Below, piece after piece: positions 9,497 to 22,031 of a DNA stretch of 64,000 nucleotides (its first letter is position 1; every line of letters starts with the position of its first letter). The stretch is from Blattabacterium cuenoti (GTDB taxonomy: Bacteria; Bacteroidota; Bacteroidia; Flavobacteriales; Blattabacteriaceae): contig NZ_CP059208.1 in assembly GCF_014252055.1 (NCBI RefSeq), positions 445,297 through 509,296 on the forward strand, given 5' to 3'. The position numbers were made by a program, and so were the translations under genes. The notes beneath the pieces were generated by a model. It was not told the origin of the DNA and ran no database searches. It worked only from the letters and a program-made list of their open reading frames with translations.

Positions 9497-12400
9497 CTAC
9501 AATATCTCTGGAGATATATTTTCATACTCTCTTAAACCAGTTCCTGCTGGAATCTTGTGTCCAACAATAACATTTTCTTTCAATCCATGTAAATAATCAG
9601 TTTTACTACTGATAGCTGCTTCACCTAGAACTTTTGTTGTTTCTTGAAATGAAGCTGCAGATATAAAAGATTTAGTTTGCAAAGCTGATCTTGTTATTCC
9701 CTGTAATATAGGCCTAGCTGTAGCAGGAATAGCATTTCTTGTTTTTATTAGTTTTTTATTTTTATACTTTAAAACCGCATTTTCATTTCTTAAATCTCTG
9801 AAACTAATTAAATCTCCATCTTTAAAAACTTCAGAAGATCCGTGATCTTCTACTATCATCATTTGAGATATTCTATCATTTTCCTCTATAAAATCATCTT
9901 TATATTCAACACTTCCTTCTAAAAATTTAGTATCTCCAATATCTATAACTTCAACCTTTCTCATCATTTGTAAAACAATTACTTCAAAATGTTTATCATT
10001 TATCTTAACTCCTTGTAATCGATATACTTCTTGTATTTCTCTTATTAAATATTCTTGAACTGCCCTAGCACCTCTTATATTCAAAATATCATTAGGTGTT
10101 ACCGCTCCATCTGATAAAGGCATTCCCGCTTTTACATAATCGTTTTCTTGAACTAAAATTTGATTTGACAATTTTACAAGATACTTTCTAATCTCCCCTG
10201 TTTTAGATTCTACAATAATCTCTCTGCTACCTCTTTTTATTTTTCCATGACTTACTATTCCATCCATTTCAGACACTACAGCTGGATTTGAAGGATTTCT
10301 TGCTTCAAATAACTCAGATAAACGAGGTAATCCTCCTGTAATATCTCCAGATTTAGCAGATTTTCTAGGAACTTTTACCAAAATTTTTCCTATATCTATT
10401 TTTTCTCCATCCTGTACCATTAAATGTGCTCCAACCGGTAAATTATATACTTTTAATTCTTCACTTTTTTCATTAATAATTTTCAATGTTGGAACCAAAT
10501 TTTTATTTCTAACTTCTGTTATTACTTTTTCTTGAAAACCAGTTTGTTCATCTATCTCTACTTGAAAAGTAACACCTTGTTCTAGATGTTCATAAGATAT
10601 TATTCCAGAAAATTCTGCAACAATAACTGCATTATATAAATCCCATTTACAAATCAAATCTCCTAATTTTAACTCATCTTTATGATAAACATATAAAGAT
10701 GCTCCATAAGGAATATTATTTACCATTAAAATAGACGATTTATCTTTATTAAAAAGTTTCATTTCTGTAGATCTTGATACTACCATTCCAATCTTCTTAT
10801 CGGAATCTGTTTTATTTGTTTCTACAAATTTTAAATCTTCAAACTCTACAATTCCATCATATTTTGCCCTTATTTGTGAAGATTCCGCAATATTACCTGC
10901 TGTTCCTCCAACATGAAAAGTTCGCAAAGTTAATTGAGTTCCCGGTTCTCCAATAGATTGTGCGGCAATAACACCTACAGCTTCACCTTTCTTAACTATC
11001 TTTCCTGTAGAAAGATTTCTTCCATAACATTTAGAACAAATTCCCATTTTAGCTTCACAAGTAAGAGGAGATCTAACTTCAACAAATTCTATCCCGGATT
11101 TTTCAATTATACTTGCTACTTTTTCATCAATCATTTCTCCAGATAAAACTATTAGTTTGTTATTTTTTGGATGTAAAATATCATTTAATGATATACGTCC
11201 TAGAATTCTATCAAATAAAGTTTCTACTATTTCTTCATTTTTTTTCAGAGCAGATATTTTTAACCCACGCAATGTATTACAATCATTAATTTTTATAATT
11301 ACATCTTGTGCTGCATCTACTAAACGTCTTGTAAGATATCCAGCATCTGCTGTTTTTAAAGCTGTATCAGCTAACCCTTTACGTGCACCATGAGTGGATA
11401 TAAAATATTCTAATATGGATAATCCTTCTCTAAAATTAGATAAGATAGGATTTTCAATAATTTCACCTCCAGATGATCCAGTTTTTTGCGGTTTTGCCAT
11501 TAACCCTCGCATTCCAGAAAGTTGTCTAATTTGTTCTTTAGAACCTCTAGCACCAGAATCTAACATCATATATACTGGATTAAAACCTTTTCTATCTTCA
11601 CGCATATGCTTCATTACTTTTTCCGTAAGCATAGCGTTAGTATTAGTCCATATATCAATTACTTGATTATAACGTTCATTATTTGTTATTAATCCCATGT
11701 TATAATTTACTTTAACGTTATCAACTTGTTTAATAGCATGGGTTACCATATTTTTTTTATCTTTTGGTATAATAATATCTCCTAACCCAAAAGATAATCC
11801 TCCTCTAAATGCATTATAAAAACCTAATTCTTTAATATTATCTAAAAATTTTGCTGTAGTAGGAACATCTGTAAAATGTAATATTTTTCCTATAATTTCC
11901 CTTAATGATTTTTTCGTAAGAGATTCATTAATATATCCTACTTCTTTAGGAACAACTTGGTTAAATAGTATTCTACCTGTAGTCGTATCTACTAATTTTT
12001 CTAAAAAATTATCGCCTTCCCTAATAAGAACTTTAACTTTAATCATAGCATGTAAATCTAATATTTTTTGATTATACGCTATTTCAACTTCTTCTGGGGA
12101 ATAAAAATTTAATCCTTCTCCTTTCACTTTTATACTTGAATTTGATAATAAAGGCTTTGTCATATAATATAATCCCAATACCATATCTTGCGATGGTACT
12201 GTAATAGGAGAACCATTAGCAGGATTTAATATATTCTGAGAAGCTAACATCAAAAGTTGAGCTTCTAATATTGCTCCATGAGATAAAGGTAAATGAACGG
12301 CCATTTGATCTCCATCAAAATCTGCATTAAAAGCAGCACATACTAAAGGATGCAATTGGATCGCTTTTCCTTCTATTAATTTAGGTTGAAAAGCTTGAAT

Positions 12401-13735
12401 TCCCAACCTATGTAAAGTTGGAGCTCTATTTAATAATACAGGATGGCCTTTTAAAACATTTTCAAGAATATCCCATATAATAGGATCCCTCTTATCAATT
12501 ATTTTCTTAGAAGATTTTACTGTTTTTACTATCCCTCTTTCAATTAATTTTCTTATAATAAAAGGTTTATAAAGTTCCGCTGCCATATCTTTTGGAAGTC
12601 CGCATTCATGTAATTTTAAATGTGGACCTACAACAATTACAGAACGTGCAGAATAATCAACTCTTTTACCAAGAAGATTTTGTCTAAAACGGCCTTGTTT
12701 TCCTTTTAATGAATCAGATAAAGATTTTAAAGGCCTATTCGCTTCTGATTTTACTGCAGAAACCTTTCTAGAATTATCAAAAAGAGAATCAACTGCTTCT
12801 TGTAACATTCTTTTTTCATTACGTAAAATAACTTCAGGTGCCTTGATTTCTATAAGTCTTTTTAAACGATTATTTCGTATAAGAACACGACGATATAAGT
12901 CTGTCATATCAGAAGCAGCATAACGACCTCCATCTAATGGGACTAATGGTCTTAATTCAGGAGGAATCACAGATAAAACATGGATAACCATCCAAGAAAT
13001 ATTCCCACCATTTTTTTTTCCTTCTCTAAAAGATTGAACTACTTGTAAACGTTTTAATGCTTCAATGCGTCTTTGTTTAGAAGTTTCATTATTAGCTTGT
13101 TCTCTCAATTCAAATGATAATCTATCTAAATCAATAAGATTTAGTAAATTTTCTATGCATTCAGCTCCCATTTTAGCAATAAATTTATTGAGATCAGAAT
13201 CTTCTAAATACTGATTCCCTTTTGGAAGTTTATTCAAAGCATGTAAATATTCTTCTTCAGTAAGAAAATCTCCCTTATGAAAAGAACTACCATCCGGTTT
13301 AGTAGCTAATCCCCCTTGGATAACAACATATCGTTCATAATAAATAATCATTTCAAGTTTTTTAGAAGAAAGTCCTAACAAATAACCAATTTTGTTTGGA
13401 GATGTCCTAAAACACCAAATATGAACAATAGGAACTACAAGACTAATATGCCCCATACGTTCTCTTCTTACTTTTTTTTCAGTAACTTCAACCCCACATC
13501 TATCACAAACAATTCCTTTGTAACGAATTCTCTTATATTTTCCACAAGCGCATTCATAATCTTTTACGGGACCAAAAATACGTTCACAAAATAAACCATC
13601 TCTTTCTGGTTTATGAGTACGATAGTTTATTGTTTCTGGTTTTAATACTTCTCCATGAGATTCTCTTAAAATTACTTCTGGAGAAGCTAATCTTATAGTT
13701 ACTTTATTGAACTTATTACTTTTTTTTTTATTCAT
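9497..13735 (-). CDS. rpoC: DNA-directed RNA polymerase subunit beta'
   Basis: Catalytic large subunit of RNA polymerase. The N-terminal zinc finger [20 protein letters not shown], the NADFDGDQM loop (470-478) whose three aspartates hold the catalytic magnesium, and the second cysteine cluster [13 protein letters not shown] are all intact. The 1412 residues match the Bacteroidetes form and lack the long insert of the proteobacterial protein. The C-terminus [11 protein letters not shown] is conserved. It is the last gene of the tuf-rpl-rpo cluster, 28 bases after rpoB. Confidence 0.99.
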   Translation of the reverse strand: MNKKKSNKFNKVTIRLASPEVILRESHGEVLKPETINYRTHKPERDGLFCERIFGPVKDYECACGKYKRIRYKGIVCDRCGVEVTEKKVRRERMGHISLVVPIVHIWCFRTSPNKIGYLLGLSSKKLEMIIYYERYVVIQGGLATKPDGSSFHKGDFLTEEEYLHALNKLPKGNQYLEDSDLNKFIAKMGAECIENLLNLIDLDRLSFELREQANNETSKQRRIEALKRLQVVQSFREGKKNGGNISWMVIHVLSVIPPELRPLVPLDGGRYAASDMTDLYRRVLIRNNRLKRLIEIKAPEVILRNEKRMLQEAVDSLFDNSRKVSAVKSEANRPLKSLSDSLKGKQGRFRQNLLGKRVDYSARSVIVVGPHLKLHECGLPKDMAAELYKPFIIRKLIERGIVKTVKSSKKIIDKRDPIIWDILENVLKGHPVLLNRAPTLHRLGIQAFQPKLIEGKAIQLHPLVCAAFNADFDGDQMAVHLPLSHGAILEAQLLMLASQNILNPANGSPITVPSQDMVLGLYYMTKPLLSNSSIKVKGEGLNFYSPEEVEIAYNQKILDLHAMIKVKVLIREGDNFLEKLVDTTTGRILFNQVVPKEVGYINESLTKKSLREIIGKILHFTDVPTTAKFLDNIKELGFYNAFRGGLSFGLGDIIIPKDKKNMVTHAIKQVDNVKVNYNMGLITNNERYNQVIDIWTNTNAMLTEKVMKHMREDRKGFNPVYMMLDSGARGSKEQIRQLSGMRGLMAKPQKTGSSGGEIIENPILSNFREGLSILEYFISTHGARKGLADTALKTADAGYLTRRLVDAAQDVIIKINDCNTLRGLKISALKKNEEIVETLFDRILGRISLNDILHPKNNKLIVLSGEMIDEKVASIIEKSGIEFVEVRSPLTCEAKMGICSKCYGRNLSTGKIVKKGEAVGVIAAQSIGEPGTQLTLRTFHVGGTAGNIAESSQIRAKYDGIVEFEDLKFVETNKTDSDKKIGMVVSRSTEMKLFNKDKSSILMVNNIPYGASLYVYHKDELKLGDLICKWDLYNAVIVAEFSGIISYEHLEQGVTFQVEIDEQTGFQEKVITEVRNKNLVPTLKIINEKSEELKVYNLPVGAHLMVQDGEKIDIGKILVKVPRKSAKSGDITGGLPRLSELFEARNPSNPAVVSEMDGIVSHGKIKRGSREIIVESKTGEIRKYLVKLSNQILVQENDYVKAGMPLSDGAVTPNDILNIRGARAVQEYLIREIQEVYRLQGVKINDKHFEVIVLQMMRKVEVIDIGDTKFLEGSVEYKDDFIEENDRISQMMIVEDHGSSEVFKDGDLISFRDLRNENAVLKYKNKKLIKTRNAIPATARPILQGITRSALQTKSFISAASFQETTKVLGEAAISSKTDYLHGLKENVIVGHKIPAGTGLREYENISPEIL

Positions 13736-13763
13736 TTTTTTAGTAAATAATGAATTAATTAAT

Positions 13764-16700
13764 TTACTCTTCTAATTTAATATCTAGACCTAATCCTTTT
13801 AGTTCGTAGCAAAGAACATTGAAAGATTCTGGATTATTAGGATCAGGCATAGGATCACCTTTTACTATAGCTTCATAAGTTTTAGCTCTACCTGATACAT
13901 CATCTGATTTAACAGTAAGTATTTCTCGTAAAAGGTTAGATGCTCCAAAAGCTTCTAAAGCCCAAACTTCCATTTCTCCAAAACGTTGTCCTCCAAATTG
14001 AGCTTTACCCCCTAAAGGTTGTTGAGTGATTAATGAATAAGGACCTATAGAACGAGAATGCATTTTATCATCTACCATATGTCCTAATTTTAACATATAT
14101 ATAACTCCAACAGTAGCAGGTTGATCAAATCTTTCTCCAGTACCTCCATCAAATAAATAGGTAGTTCCAAAAGAAGGGATACCAGATTTATTTGTATATT
14201 CTTGTATTTTTTCTACAGAAGCTCCATCAAATATAGGAGTTGAAAATTTTACGTTTAATTTGTAACCTGCCCATCCTAATACTGTTTCATATATTTGTCC
14301 TATATTCATTCTAGATGGGACTCCTAGTGGATTTAAAACGATATCAACTGGGCTTCCATCTTCTAAAAATGGCATATCCTCTTGCCGAAGAATTCTAGCT
14401 ACTACCCCTTTATTTCCATGTCTTCCAGCCATTTTATCTCCTACTTTTAATTTTCTTTTTTTGGCAATATACACTTTTGCCATTTTAACAATTCCAGATG
14501 GTAGTTCATCACCAATAGTAATAGAAAATTTTTTATGTTTTAGAGTACTATTTAAATCATTAACAGCTATTTTATAATTGTGTAATATTTCTGATATTAA
14601 ATTATTAGTATCTATATCATCTGTCCAATTATCAGAATAAATACCAATAAAATTTTTTATTTTATTTAATACTTTTTCCGTAAATTTTTCTCCACTTTCT
14701 ATAATATTTTGTTTATTTTCGTTGAAAATAATGCTATGACATGTTTTATTATATAAAATAGTCTGTAATTTAGATAATAAAAGTTTCCTTAAATAGGAAA
14801 ATTTTTTTTCATATTCTTTTTCTAAGTCTTCTATTTTTATTTTGTCTAAAACTCTAGTTTTTTTATCTTTTATACTTCTAGTGAAAAGCTTTGTATCTAT
14901 TACAATTCCAAATAAAGAAGGTTCTGCTCTTAACGAAGCATCTTTTACATTTCCAGCTTTATCACCAAAAATAGCTCTTAATAATTTTTCTTCTGGAGTG
15001 GGGTCAGATTCTCCTTTTGGAGTTATTTTTCCTATTAATATATCACCAGGTTTCACTTCTGCTCCTACTCTTATAATCCCATTTTCATCTAAATCTTTAG
15101 TAGCTTCTTCACTAACATTTGGGATATCATTTGTTAATTCTTCCATTCCTAATTTTGTATCACGAACTTCTAAAGAATATTCATCTATATGTATAGAAGT
15201 AAACCAATCTTCACTTACTACTTTTTCTGAAATTAAAACTGCATCTTCAAAATTATATCCATTACATGGAATAAAAGCAGCTTTTAAATTTCTTCCTAAA
15301 GCTAATTCACCTCTCTCTGTAGCATATCCTTCACACAAAATTTCACCTTTTGATACTTTTACTCCTTTTTTTACAATAGGTTTTAATGTTATACAAGTAT
15401 TTTGATTTGTTTTTCTAAATTTAATTAAATCATAAGTTTTCTTTTCCGAAGAAAAACTAACTAAAGATTCCTTATTTGTTCTATTATAAGAAATCACAAT
15501 TTTTCTTGAATCTACATATTCTACCATTCCATCTTTTTCTGCATTAATTAAAATTCTAGAATCATTTGCCACTTGTTTTTCTAACCCAGTCCCTACAATA
15601 GGAGATTCAGGTTTTAATAATGGAACAGCTTGACGCATCATATTAGACCCCATAAGAGCTCTATTAGCATCATCATGCTCTAAAAAAGGAATTAACGATG
15701 CAGATATAGAAGCAATTTGATTTGGAGCAACATCGATATAATCTACTTGTTCCGGTTTTACTATAGGAAAATCTCCATCTTCACGAGCTATGATTCTATC
15801 AGAAATAAAATCTCCACTTTTATTAATAGCGTTTGCTTGTGCTATAATCTTTCCTTCCTCTTCTTCTGCACTTAAATATTCTACTTTAGATTTTAAATCA
15901 ACTTTACCATTCCTTATTTTTTTATAAGGAGTTTCAACAAAACCCATATTGTTAATTTTGGCAAATACTGATAAAGATGATATTAATCCTATATTAGGTC
16001 CTTCTGGAGTTTCTATAGGACACAATCTTCCATAATGAGAATAATTAACATCTCTAACCTCAAATCCTGCTCTTTCTCTAGATAAACCTCCAGGACCTAA
16101 GGCTGAAAGCCTTCTTTTATGAGTAATTTCAGATAAAGGATTAGTTTGATCCATAAACTGAGATAATTGATTAGTTCCAAAAAAAGTATTTATAACGGAT
16201 GATAAAGTTTTTGCATTAATAAGATCAACAGGCATAAAAACTTCATTATCACGAACATTCATTCTTTCTCTTATAGTTCTAGCCATTCTAGCTAATCCAA
16301 TACTAAATTGAGTATAAAGTTGCTCTCCTACTGTTCTAACTCTTCTGTTAGATAAATGATCAATATCATCTACTTCTCTTTTAGAATTAAATAGAGCATT
16401 TAAATGTTCTACTATAGCTATAATATCTTCCTTAGTTAAAACTAAATGGTCTAAATCTATATTTAGTCCTAAACGTTTATTCAAACGGTATCTACCTACA
16501 GGACCTAAACTATATCTTGTGTCAGAAAAGAAAAGTTTATCTATAACACTTCTAGCAGTTTCTTCATCTGGAGGTTCTGTATTTCTAAGTTGTCTATAAA
16601 TATATTCTACTGCTTCTTTTTCCGAATTTGTAGGATCTTTTTGTAAAGTATTATAAATAATGGAATAGTCATTTTTTCTATCCCCTCCTTTATGCAAAAG

Positions 16701-17585
16701 AATTGTTTTTATTTCATTATTAATTATTAAATCTATATGTTCCTCTTTCAATAAAGTATCTCTATCTATAAGTATTTCATTCTTTTCCATAGAAATTACT
16801 TCACCAGTATCTTCATCTACAAAATCTTCATGCCAAATTTTTAATACTCTTGCTGCTAAAGTTCTATTTAAAATATGTGTATAATCTCCTTTTTCTTTTA
16901 TTTTTACTTCTTCAGATAAATCAAATATTTCTAATATATCTTTATCTCTTTCATACCCTATAGCACGTAATAAAGTAGTCATCGGTAACTTTTTTTTTCT
17001 ATCTATATAAGCATACATTACATTATTTATATCCGTAGCGAATTCTATCCATGATCCTTTGAATGGAATGATTCTTGCCGAATATAATTTTGTTCCATTA
17101 GCATGATGAGATTGACCAAAAAAAACACCTGGAGATCTATGTAATTGAGAAACAATTACCCTTTCTGCTCCGTTAAATATAAATGATCCAGAAGGAGTCA
17201 TATATGGACAAGTTCCTAAATACACATCTTGATATACTGTTTCAAAATCTTCATGTTCAGGGTCTGTACAATATAATTTTAATTTAGCTTTCAAAGGAAC
17301 ACTATAAGTTAAACCTCTTTCAATACATTCTTCTATAGAATATCTAGGAGAATCTATAGAATATCCTTTAAATTCTAAAACAAAAGAATTTCTAGCATCA
17401 GAGATAGGAAAATTTTCCGTGAAAGCTTTGAATAGTCCTTCATTTTTCCTATCTTCCGGTTTTGTTTCTAGTTGAAAAAATTCTTTAAAAAATTTTATTT
17501 GTATATCCAAAAAATTAGGATATTCTACTTGTTTCGTTACTGAAGAAAAAGTAATTCTTTCTGATATATTCTTTTTATTCACCAA
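13764..17585 (-). CDS. rpoB: DNA-directed RNA polymerase subunit beta
   Basis: Second large RNA polymerase subunit, forming the active-site cleft with RpoC. The rifampicin-binding region is recognisable ([19 protein letters not shown], then [13 protein letters not shown]), as are [41 protein letters not shown] and the C-terminal [11 protein letters not shown]. The 1273 residues are the Bacteroidetes length. The start is TTG at 17585, with an in-frame GTG as the next codon; either could initiate. The rifampicin pocket residues visible (Q, D, H, R, S) look wild-type. Confidence 0.99.
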   Translation of the reverse strand: MVNKKNISERITFSSVTKQVEYPNFLDIQIKFFKEFFQLETKPEDRKNEGLFKAFTENFPISDARNSFVLEFKGYSIDSPRYSIEECIERGLTYSVPLKAKLKLYCTDPEHEDFETVYQDVYLGTCPYMTPSGSFIFNGAERVIVSQLHRSPGVFFGQSHHANGTKLYSARIIPFKGSWIEFATDINNVMYAYIDRKKKLPMTTLLRAIGYERDKDILEIFDLSEEVKIKEKGDYTHILNRTLAARVLKIWHEDFVDEDTGEVISMEKNEILIDRDTLLKEEHIDLIINNEIKTILLHKGGDRKNDYSIIYNTLQKDPTNSEKEAVEYIYRQLRNTEPPDEETARSVIDKLFFSDTRYSLGPVGRYRLNKRLGLNIDLDHLVLTKEDIIAIVEHLNALFNSKREVDDIDHLSNRRVRTVGEQLYTQFSIGLARMARTIRERMNVRDNEVFMPVDLINAKTLSSVINTFFGTNQLSQFMDQTNPLSEITHKRRLSALGPGGLSRERAGFEVRDVNYSHYGRLCPIETPEGPNIGLISSLSVFAKINNMGFVETPYKKIRNGKVDLKSKVEYLSAEEEEGKIIAQANAINKSGDFISDRIIAREDGDFPIVKPEQVDYIDVAPNQIASISASLIPFLEHDDANRALMGSNMMRQAVPLLKPESPIVGTGLEKQVANDSRILINAEKDGMVEYVDSRKIVISYNRTNKESLVSFSSEKKTYDLIKFRKTNQNTCITLKPIVKKGVKVSKGEILCEGYATERGELALGRNLKAAFIPCNGYNFEDAVLISEKVVSEDWFTSIHIDEYSLEVRDTKLGMEELTNDIPNVSEEATKDLDENGIIRVGAEVKPGDILIGKITPKGESDPTPEEKLLRAIFGDKAGNVKDASLRAEPSLFGIVIDTKLFTRSIKDKKTRVLDKIKIEDLEKEYEKKFSYLRKLLLSKLQTILYNKTCHSIIFNENKQNIIESGEKFTEKVLNKIKNFIGIYSDNWTDDIDTNNLISEILHNYKIAVNDLNSTLKHKKFSITIGDELPSGIVKMAKVYIAKKRKLKVGDKMAGRHGNKGVVARILRQEDMPFLEDGSPVDIVLNPLGVPSRMNIGQIYETVLGWAGYKLNVKFSTPIFDGASVEKIQEYTNKSGIPSFGTTYLFDGGTGERFDQPATVGVIYMLKLGHMVDDKMHSRSIGPYSLITQQPLGGKAQFGGQRFGEMEVWALEAFGASNLLREILTVKSDDVSGRAKTYEAIVKGDPMPDPNNPESFNVLCYELKGLGLDIKLEE

Positions 17586-17688
17586 TTTTAATTTAATAGA
17601 TGTTAAGTCAATTTATTATTCTTAAAAATTATATATTATCTTTGCAGCATATTTAGCATAAGCATAGATTAATAATATAAAAAATATT

Positions 17689-18060
17689 CTATTTCAATTC
17701 AATTTCTGCCCCTATTTCTTCAAATTTCTTCTTTAAATCTTCTGCATCTTTCTTATTTACAGATTCTTTTAGAACACTAGGAACACTATCTACCAAATCT
17801 TTAGATTCTTTAAGACCTTTTCCTGTTATTTCTTTTACTAATTTCACTACAGATAGTTTAGACGCTCCAGTAGACTTTAGGATAATATTGAAAATACTTT
17901 TTTCTTCTTTTTCTGAAGATTTTTCAATATTTTTATTATTATCTGATTTTAATAATAAACTAGATGGTTCTATTCCATATTCTTTTCTTAGAATATTAGC
18001 TAATTCAGTAACTTCTTTTACTGTTAGATTAACTAATTTTTCTGCTAACTTTTCTATCAT
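17689..18060 (-). CDS. rplL: 50S ribosomal protein L7/L12 (bL12)
   Basis: L12 forms the flexible stalk that recruits GTPase factors. The N-terminal dimerisation helix LAEKLVNLTVKEVTELANIL, a lysine/serine/glutamate-rich hinge, and the C-terminal domain with KLSVVKLVKEITGKGLKESKDLV are all visible. Length 123 is typical. It follows rplJ after a 75-base gap that holds an alternating purine-pyrimidine tract. Confidence 0.97.
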   Translation of the reverse strand: MIEKLAEKLVNLTVKEVTELANILRKEYGIEPSSLLLKSDNNKNIEKSSEKEEKSIFNIILKSTGASKLSVVKLVKEITGKGLKESKDLVDSVPSVLKESVNKKDAEDLKKKFEEIGAEIELK

Positions 18061-18135
18061 TTTATTATTTATTTTTATGTATGTGTATGTGTGTATTGTC
18101 TATGTATGAGTATAAATCAATAAGTAAAATAGTCA

Positions 18136-18690
18136 CTATTTTTTTATCTTTTTTATCATTATTAAAGCTTCTAAAATTTTGTATATATTATTATTCAATG
18201 AATTCAAAGATAAAAGAATATATCTCATTGGAAATTGAAGAATATTCAAGATATCCATAATAAGATCTTCTTTAGATTTAATATTCATTAAAAAATCTAA
18301 ATCTTTATTTCCGAAATAGAAAGATTCTTGAAAATAAGCACATTTCAAATATGGTTTTTCCGATTTTTCTTCAATATGAAAATCTTTTATTATTTTTGAA
18401 ATGATATTTCCTTTATTTTTAGAATATAAAATAGTAGTATTTCCATTTAAAACAGAAATAAATGGATTAAATTTATCATTTTTTTCCAAAATTTTTTTTA
18501 ATAAAGTATTTTTTACTACTTTCATTTTTATATTTTCTTCCCTAAAATTTTTTCTTAGAATAGATATCTGATTAGAATTTAAATGAGATATATTAACCAA
18601 ATATATTGCATTATTATTATCTTTTTTTTCAAAAGAAAAAAATGAAACTAATTCTGATAATTCTTTTTTTTTTATTTCTTTATTCTTCAT
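18136..18690 (-). CDS. rplJ: 50S ribosomal protein L10 (uL10)
   Basis: L10 anchors the L12 dimers on the 50S subunit. The product has the expected N-terminal rRNA-binding alpha/beta domain, with KMKVVKNTLLKKIL as its clearest match, and a final amphipathic helix (LNNNIYKILEALIMI) for L12 binding. 184 residues is a little longer than the family norm, and the sequence is strongly drifted, lysine- and isoleucine-rich, as in other AT-rich symbionts. It overlaps the end of rplA by four bases. Confidence 0.92.
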   Translation of the reverse strand: MKNKEIKKKELSELVSFFSFEKKDNNNAIYLVNISHLNSNQISILRKNFREENIKMKVVKNTLLKKILEKNDKFNPFISVLNGNTTILYSKNKGNIISKIIKDFHIEEKSEKPYLKCAYFQESFYFGNKDLDFLMNIKSKEDLIMDILNILQFPMRYILLSLNSLNNNIYKILEALIMIKKIKK

Positions 18691-19388
18691 TGCTTAATAA
18701 AGTAGTTGATATCTAATGGTATACAATTACTCATTGTAGATGATAAATATATACTTCTTATATATAAACCTTTAGAAGAAGATGGTTTACTACGAATAAT
18801 TTTTTTCATGAATTCCTTTATATTTTCTAATAAGTTTTTACTTGAAAACGAAATCTTTCCTATAGAAGAATGAACAATTCCATAACGATCAGCTTTGAAA
18901 AATATTTTTCCAGATTTAATATCCTGTATAGATTTTCTAACATTAGTTGAAACAGTTTCCATTTTCGGATTAGGCATTAATCCTTTAGGTCCTAATATTT
19001 TTCCAATAGCTCCTAATTTATTCATAACTGAAGGAGTTGCAATAATTACATCTATATCATCAATCCAACCAGATTTTATCTTTTCAATGAAATCTAATCC
19101 AACATAATCTGCTCCAGATTCTTTAGCTTCTAATTCTTTTTCTTCATTAACTAAAGCTAATACGACTACATTTTTACCTATTCCATGAGGGAGTTGAACT
19201 GCTCCTCTAATCATTTGATCTGGTAAACGAACATCTATTCCGAGACGAACTGCAATATCCACAGAAGCATTGAATTTAACAAAATTTATTTCTTTAATAA
19301 GAACGGTAGCTTCTTCTAAGGAATACTTTTTGGTATAAGAAATTTTATTTATATATTTTTTTTTATTTTTAGTTAATTTTTTTGACAT
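18687..19388 (-). CDS. rplA: 50S ribosomal protein L1 (uL1)
   Basis: L1 binds 23S rRNA at the mobile stalk near the E site and often represses its own operon. DVRLPDQMIRGAVQLPHGIG, ATPSVMNKLGAIGKILGPKGLMPNPK and IRSIYLSSTMS are family signatures. Length 233 is normal. ATGA overlap with rplJ (four bases) shows tight coupling; rplK is 33 bases upstream. Confidence 0.97.
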   Translation of the reverse strand: MSKKLTKNKKKYINKISYTKKYSLEEATVLIKEINFVKFNASVDIAVRLGIDVRLPDQMIRGAVQLPHGIGKNVVVLALVNEEKELEAKESGADYVGLDFIEKIKSGWIDDIDVIIATPSVMNKLGAIGKILGPKGLMPNPKMETVSTNVRKSIQDIKSGKIFFKADRYGIVHSSIGKISFSSKNLLENIKEFMKKIIRSKPSSSKGLYIRSIYLSSTMSNCIPLDINYFIKQ

Positions 19389-19421
19389 ACATAGTTTAAA
19401 TATCTATTCTATTTCTATAAC

Positions 19422-19850
19422 TTATTCTATAACTTCTATCCCCATAGACCTTGCTGTCCCAGATATCATAGATATAGCAGATTCTATTGAAAAACAATTT
19501 AAGTCTTCCATTTTTTCTTCTGCTATTTTTTTGATTTCATTAAAATTAATTTTTCCAATTTTATGTCTATTAGATTCTTTAGATCCTTTATCTTTTTTTA
19601 TAGCATTTAGTAATTGTATAGAAACTGGAGGTTTTTTTATTAAAAAAGAAAAAGATTTATCTTCATATACTGTGATTAAAACAGGACATATTTCTCCTTC
19701 TTTCTCTTTAGTTTTAAAATTATATTGTTTACAAAATTCCATTATATTAACTCCAACACTTCCTAAAATAGGCCCTATTGGAGGCGCAGGAGTAGCTTTA
19801 CCTCCATTTATATTTTTAATTTTTATTTTTTTTATTATTTTTTTTTTCAT
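19422..19850 (-). CDS. rplK: 50S ribosomal protein L11 (uL11)
   Basis: L11 shapes the GTPase-associated centre of 23S rRNA. The proline-rich N-terminal segment GGKATPAPPIGPILGSVGVN, EFCKQYNFKT, FLIKKPPVS and the C-terminal SMISGTARSMGIEV are diagnostic. The 142-residue length is standard. It overlaps the 3' end of nusG by four bases. Confidence 0.97.
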   Translation of the reverse strand: MKKKIIKKIKIKNINGGKATPAPPIGPILGSVGVNIMEFCKQYNFKTKEKEGEICPVLITVYEDKSFSFLIKKPPVSIQLLNAIKKDKGSKESNRHKIGKINFNEIKKIAEEKMEDLNCFSIESAISMISGTARSMGIEVIE

Positions 19851-20398
19851 ATTTTTTCTATTTGAGTGAAATTCAATTCTAAAGGAGTTTTTCTACCAAA
19901 AATTAAAACGGCTAATTCTAATTTTCTTTTTTCTTCATTTATTCTTTCAATTGTTCCATTAAATCCACTAAATGGACCATCAATTACTTTAATTGTTTCT
20001 CCTACAACAAAAGGGATATTTATATCATAATTTTCAGATAATTGATCTATAGTCCCTAACATTTTGTTAACTTCATCTTTCCTCATGGGAATAGGAATAG
20101 CAGAATTTCCTTTTCCTTCACTCAAAAAATTAATTACTCCAGGAACGTTTTTAATAGCATGAAAAGCTTCTCCATCTAGATTTGCTTCTACCATAACATA
20201 TCCAGGATAATGAACTTTTTCTCTGTAAACCTTTTTCCCTTTCCTCATTTGTATTACTTTTTCAATAGGAACCAATATTTTTCCTATATATTCTTGGAAT
20301 CCATTATCTCTAATTTCATTCTCTATATATGATTTAACTTTACTTTCCTGTCCACTAATAGTTTTGATAACATACCACTTTCTTTCCAAATTACTCAT
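19847..20398 (-). CDS. nusG: Transcription termination/antitermination factor NusG
   Basis: NusG binds RNA polymerase and links it to Rho or the ribosome. The N-terminal NGN domain begins with KWYVIKTISGQE and contains MRKGKKVYREKVHYPGYVMVE. The C-terminal KOW domain has GETIKVIDGPFSGFNGTIE. Length 183 is normal. It is in the conserved secE-nusG-rplK order. Confidence 0.97.
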   Translation of the reverse strand: MSNLERKWYVIKTISGQESKVKSYIENEIRDNGFQEYIGKILVPIEKVIQMRKGKKVYREKVHYPGYVMVEANLDGEAFHAIKNVPGVINFLSEGKGNSAIPIPMRKDEVNKMLGTIDQLSENYDINIPFVVGETIKVIDGPFSGFNGTIERINEEKRKLELAVLIFGRKTPLELNFTQIEKI

Positions 20399-20410
20399 TA
20401 TATATTTATT

Positions 20411-20602
20411 TTATATTGAAAATAATTTTTTAATTAAGAAGATAAAAAAACCATCAACACTATATAAAAATATAGAGAGAAATATAGAAAAAAAAGTTAC
20501 AATTACAGTTGTAATTCTTAAATCCTTCCATTTTGGCCAAGTTATACAATAAAAAAATTCTTTATAAATTTCTATAAAAAAACTATTAATTTCTTTTATC
20601 AT
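20411..20602 (-). CDS. secE: Preprotein translocase subunit SecE
   Basis: SecE clamps SecY in the Sec translocon. The short 63-residue protein has an N-terminal amphipathic segment with the WPKWKDLR motif and one C-terminal membrane helix (TTVIVTFFSIFLSIFLY onward), the minimal single-span form usual in Bacteroidetes. It sits between tRNA-Trp and nusG, its universal location. Confidence 0.93.
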   Translation of the reverse strand: MIKEINSFFIEIYKEFFYCITWPKWKDLRITTVIVTFFSIFLSIFLYSVDGFFIFLIKKLFSI

Positions 20603-20621
20603 AATATTTTACAAAAATATG

Positions 20622-20694
20622 CACGGATGGTAAGAATCGAACTTACGACCTTCGGTTTTGGAGACCGACGCTCTACCTACTAAGCTACATCCGT
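20622..20694 (-). tRNA. tRNA-Trp (anticodon CCA)
   Basis: Acceptor stem ACGGATG/CATCCGT, anticodon stem TCGGT/ACCGA around loop CTCCAAA, and T-arm GTAAG-TTCGATT-CTTAC. It lies between tuf and secE, a conserved bacterial placement. CCA is not encoded. Confidence 0.96.
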
Positions 20695-20707
20695 ATAATT
20701 ATTTTTA

Positions 20708-21892
20708 TTATATAATGTTAGTAACTTGACCTGCTCCTACTGTTTTTCCTCCTTCACGAATAGCAAAACGTAAATTTTCACTTAATGCAACAGGTTGATG
20801 TAAATCGACTTCCATTGAAATATTATCCCCAGGCATTACCATTTCTACTCCATCTGGAAGATGGATTTCTCCTGTAACATCTGTAGTTCTCAAATAAAAT
20901 TGAGGTCGATATTTATTATGAAAAGGAGTATGTCTTCCTCCTTCTTCTTTTGTAAGAACATAAACTTCTGCTTTAAATTTCTTATATGGATTTATAGAGC
21001 CTGGTTTTCCTATAACCATTCCTCTTCTAATATCTTTTTTCTCTATTCCACGTAATAATAGTCCAACATTATCTCCTGCTTGACCTTTATCCAATATTTT
21101 TCTAAACATTTCAACTCCTGTTACTGTAGAAGTTAATTTTTTATCTCCCATACCTATAATATCTACTAAATCTCCTGTATTAACAATACCACTTTCAATA
21201 CGACCTGTAGCAACAGTACCTCTACCTGTTATAGTAAAAACATCTTCTACAGGCATTAAAAATGGCTTCTCTATTTCACGTATTGGATTTGGAATATATT
21301 CGTCTAATATATTCATAAGATCTTTAATTTTTTCAATCCATTTCTTTTCTCCATTAAGAGCACCTAAAGCTGATCCTTGAATAATAGGAATATTTTCTCC
21401 ATCATATTCATATTTTGTAAGAAGATCCCTTATTTCCATTTCTACTAATTCTAGCAATTCTGGGTCATCAACCTGATCTACTTTATTCATAAAAACTACA
21501 ATTTTAGGAACTCCTACTTGACGAGCTAATAATATATGTTCTCTAGTTTGAGGCATAGGACCATCTGTAGCTGCAACGACTAAAATAGCACCATCCATTT
21601 GAGCCGCTCCAGTAATCATGTTTTTAATATAATCAGCGTGACCAGGACAATCAACATGAGCATAATGCCTTTTTACAGTTTCGTATTCTACATGTGAGGT
21701 ATTGATAGTTATTCCTCTAGCTTTTTCTTCAGGGGCATTATCTATAGCATCAAAACTTTTTTCTTCTGCTAACCCTATTTCTGATAATACTTTTGTTATT
21801 GCAGCAGTAAGAGTTGTTTTCCCATGATCAACATGACCTGTAGTTCCTATATTTAAATGTGGTTTGTTTCTTTTAAATTTTTCTTTTGCCAT
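20708..21892 (-). CDS. tuf: Elongation factor Tu
   Basis: EF-Tu delivers aminoacyl-tRNA to the ribosome. G1 GHVDHGKT is at 19-26, followed by [14 protein letters not shown] (switch I), DCPGHADY (G3), NKVD (G4) and SAL (G5); domains 2 and 3 are intact through the C-terminal [13 protein letters not shown]. Length 394 is standard. It is the first protein gene of the tRNA-tuf-rpl-rpo transcript. The cyclic elfamycin-contact regions look ordinary. Confidence 0.99.
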   Translation of the reverse strand: MAKEKFKRNKPHLNIGTTGHVDHGKTTLTAAITKVLSEIGLAEEKSFDAIDNAPEEKARGITINTSHVEYETVKRHYAHVDCPGHADYIKNMITGAAQMDGAILVVAATDGPMPQTREHILLARQVGVPKIVVFMNKVDQVDDPELLELVEMEIRDLLTKYEYDGENIPIIQGSALGALNGEKKWIEKIKDLMNILDEYIPNPIREIEKPFLMPVEDVFTITGRGTVATGRIESGIVNTGDLVDIIGMGDKKLTSTVTGVEMFRKILDKGQAGDNVGLLLRGIEKKDIRRGMVIGKPGSINPYKKFKAEVYVLTKEEGGRHTPFHNKYRPQFYLRTTDVTGEIHLPDGVEMVMPGDNISMEVDLHQPVALSENLRFAIREGGKTVGAGQVTNII

Positions 21893-21926
21893 GATAAATT
21901 AATTAGTTTTTTTTTGTTTTAAAGAA

Positions 21927-21998
<72 letters not shown>

Positions 21999-22031
21999 CA
22001 TATTTTTTATATCTAATAATAAACAAAATAG

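Noticed and set aside
10774-11666. Chain of short plus-strand frames opposite rpoC
   Set aside because: Antisense shadows of a highly conserved gene; no start context or motif.
14842-15405. Plus-strand open frame of 187 codons inside rpoB
   Set aside because: Lies wholly within the conserved rpoB coding region on the other strand; composition is that of a reversed frame and no motif is seen.
19531-19869. Plus-strand hydrophobic frame opposite rplK
   Set aside because: Hydrophobicity comes from the complement of lysine-rich codons (AAA to TTT); a common false membrane protein in AT-rich genomes.
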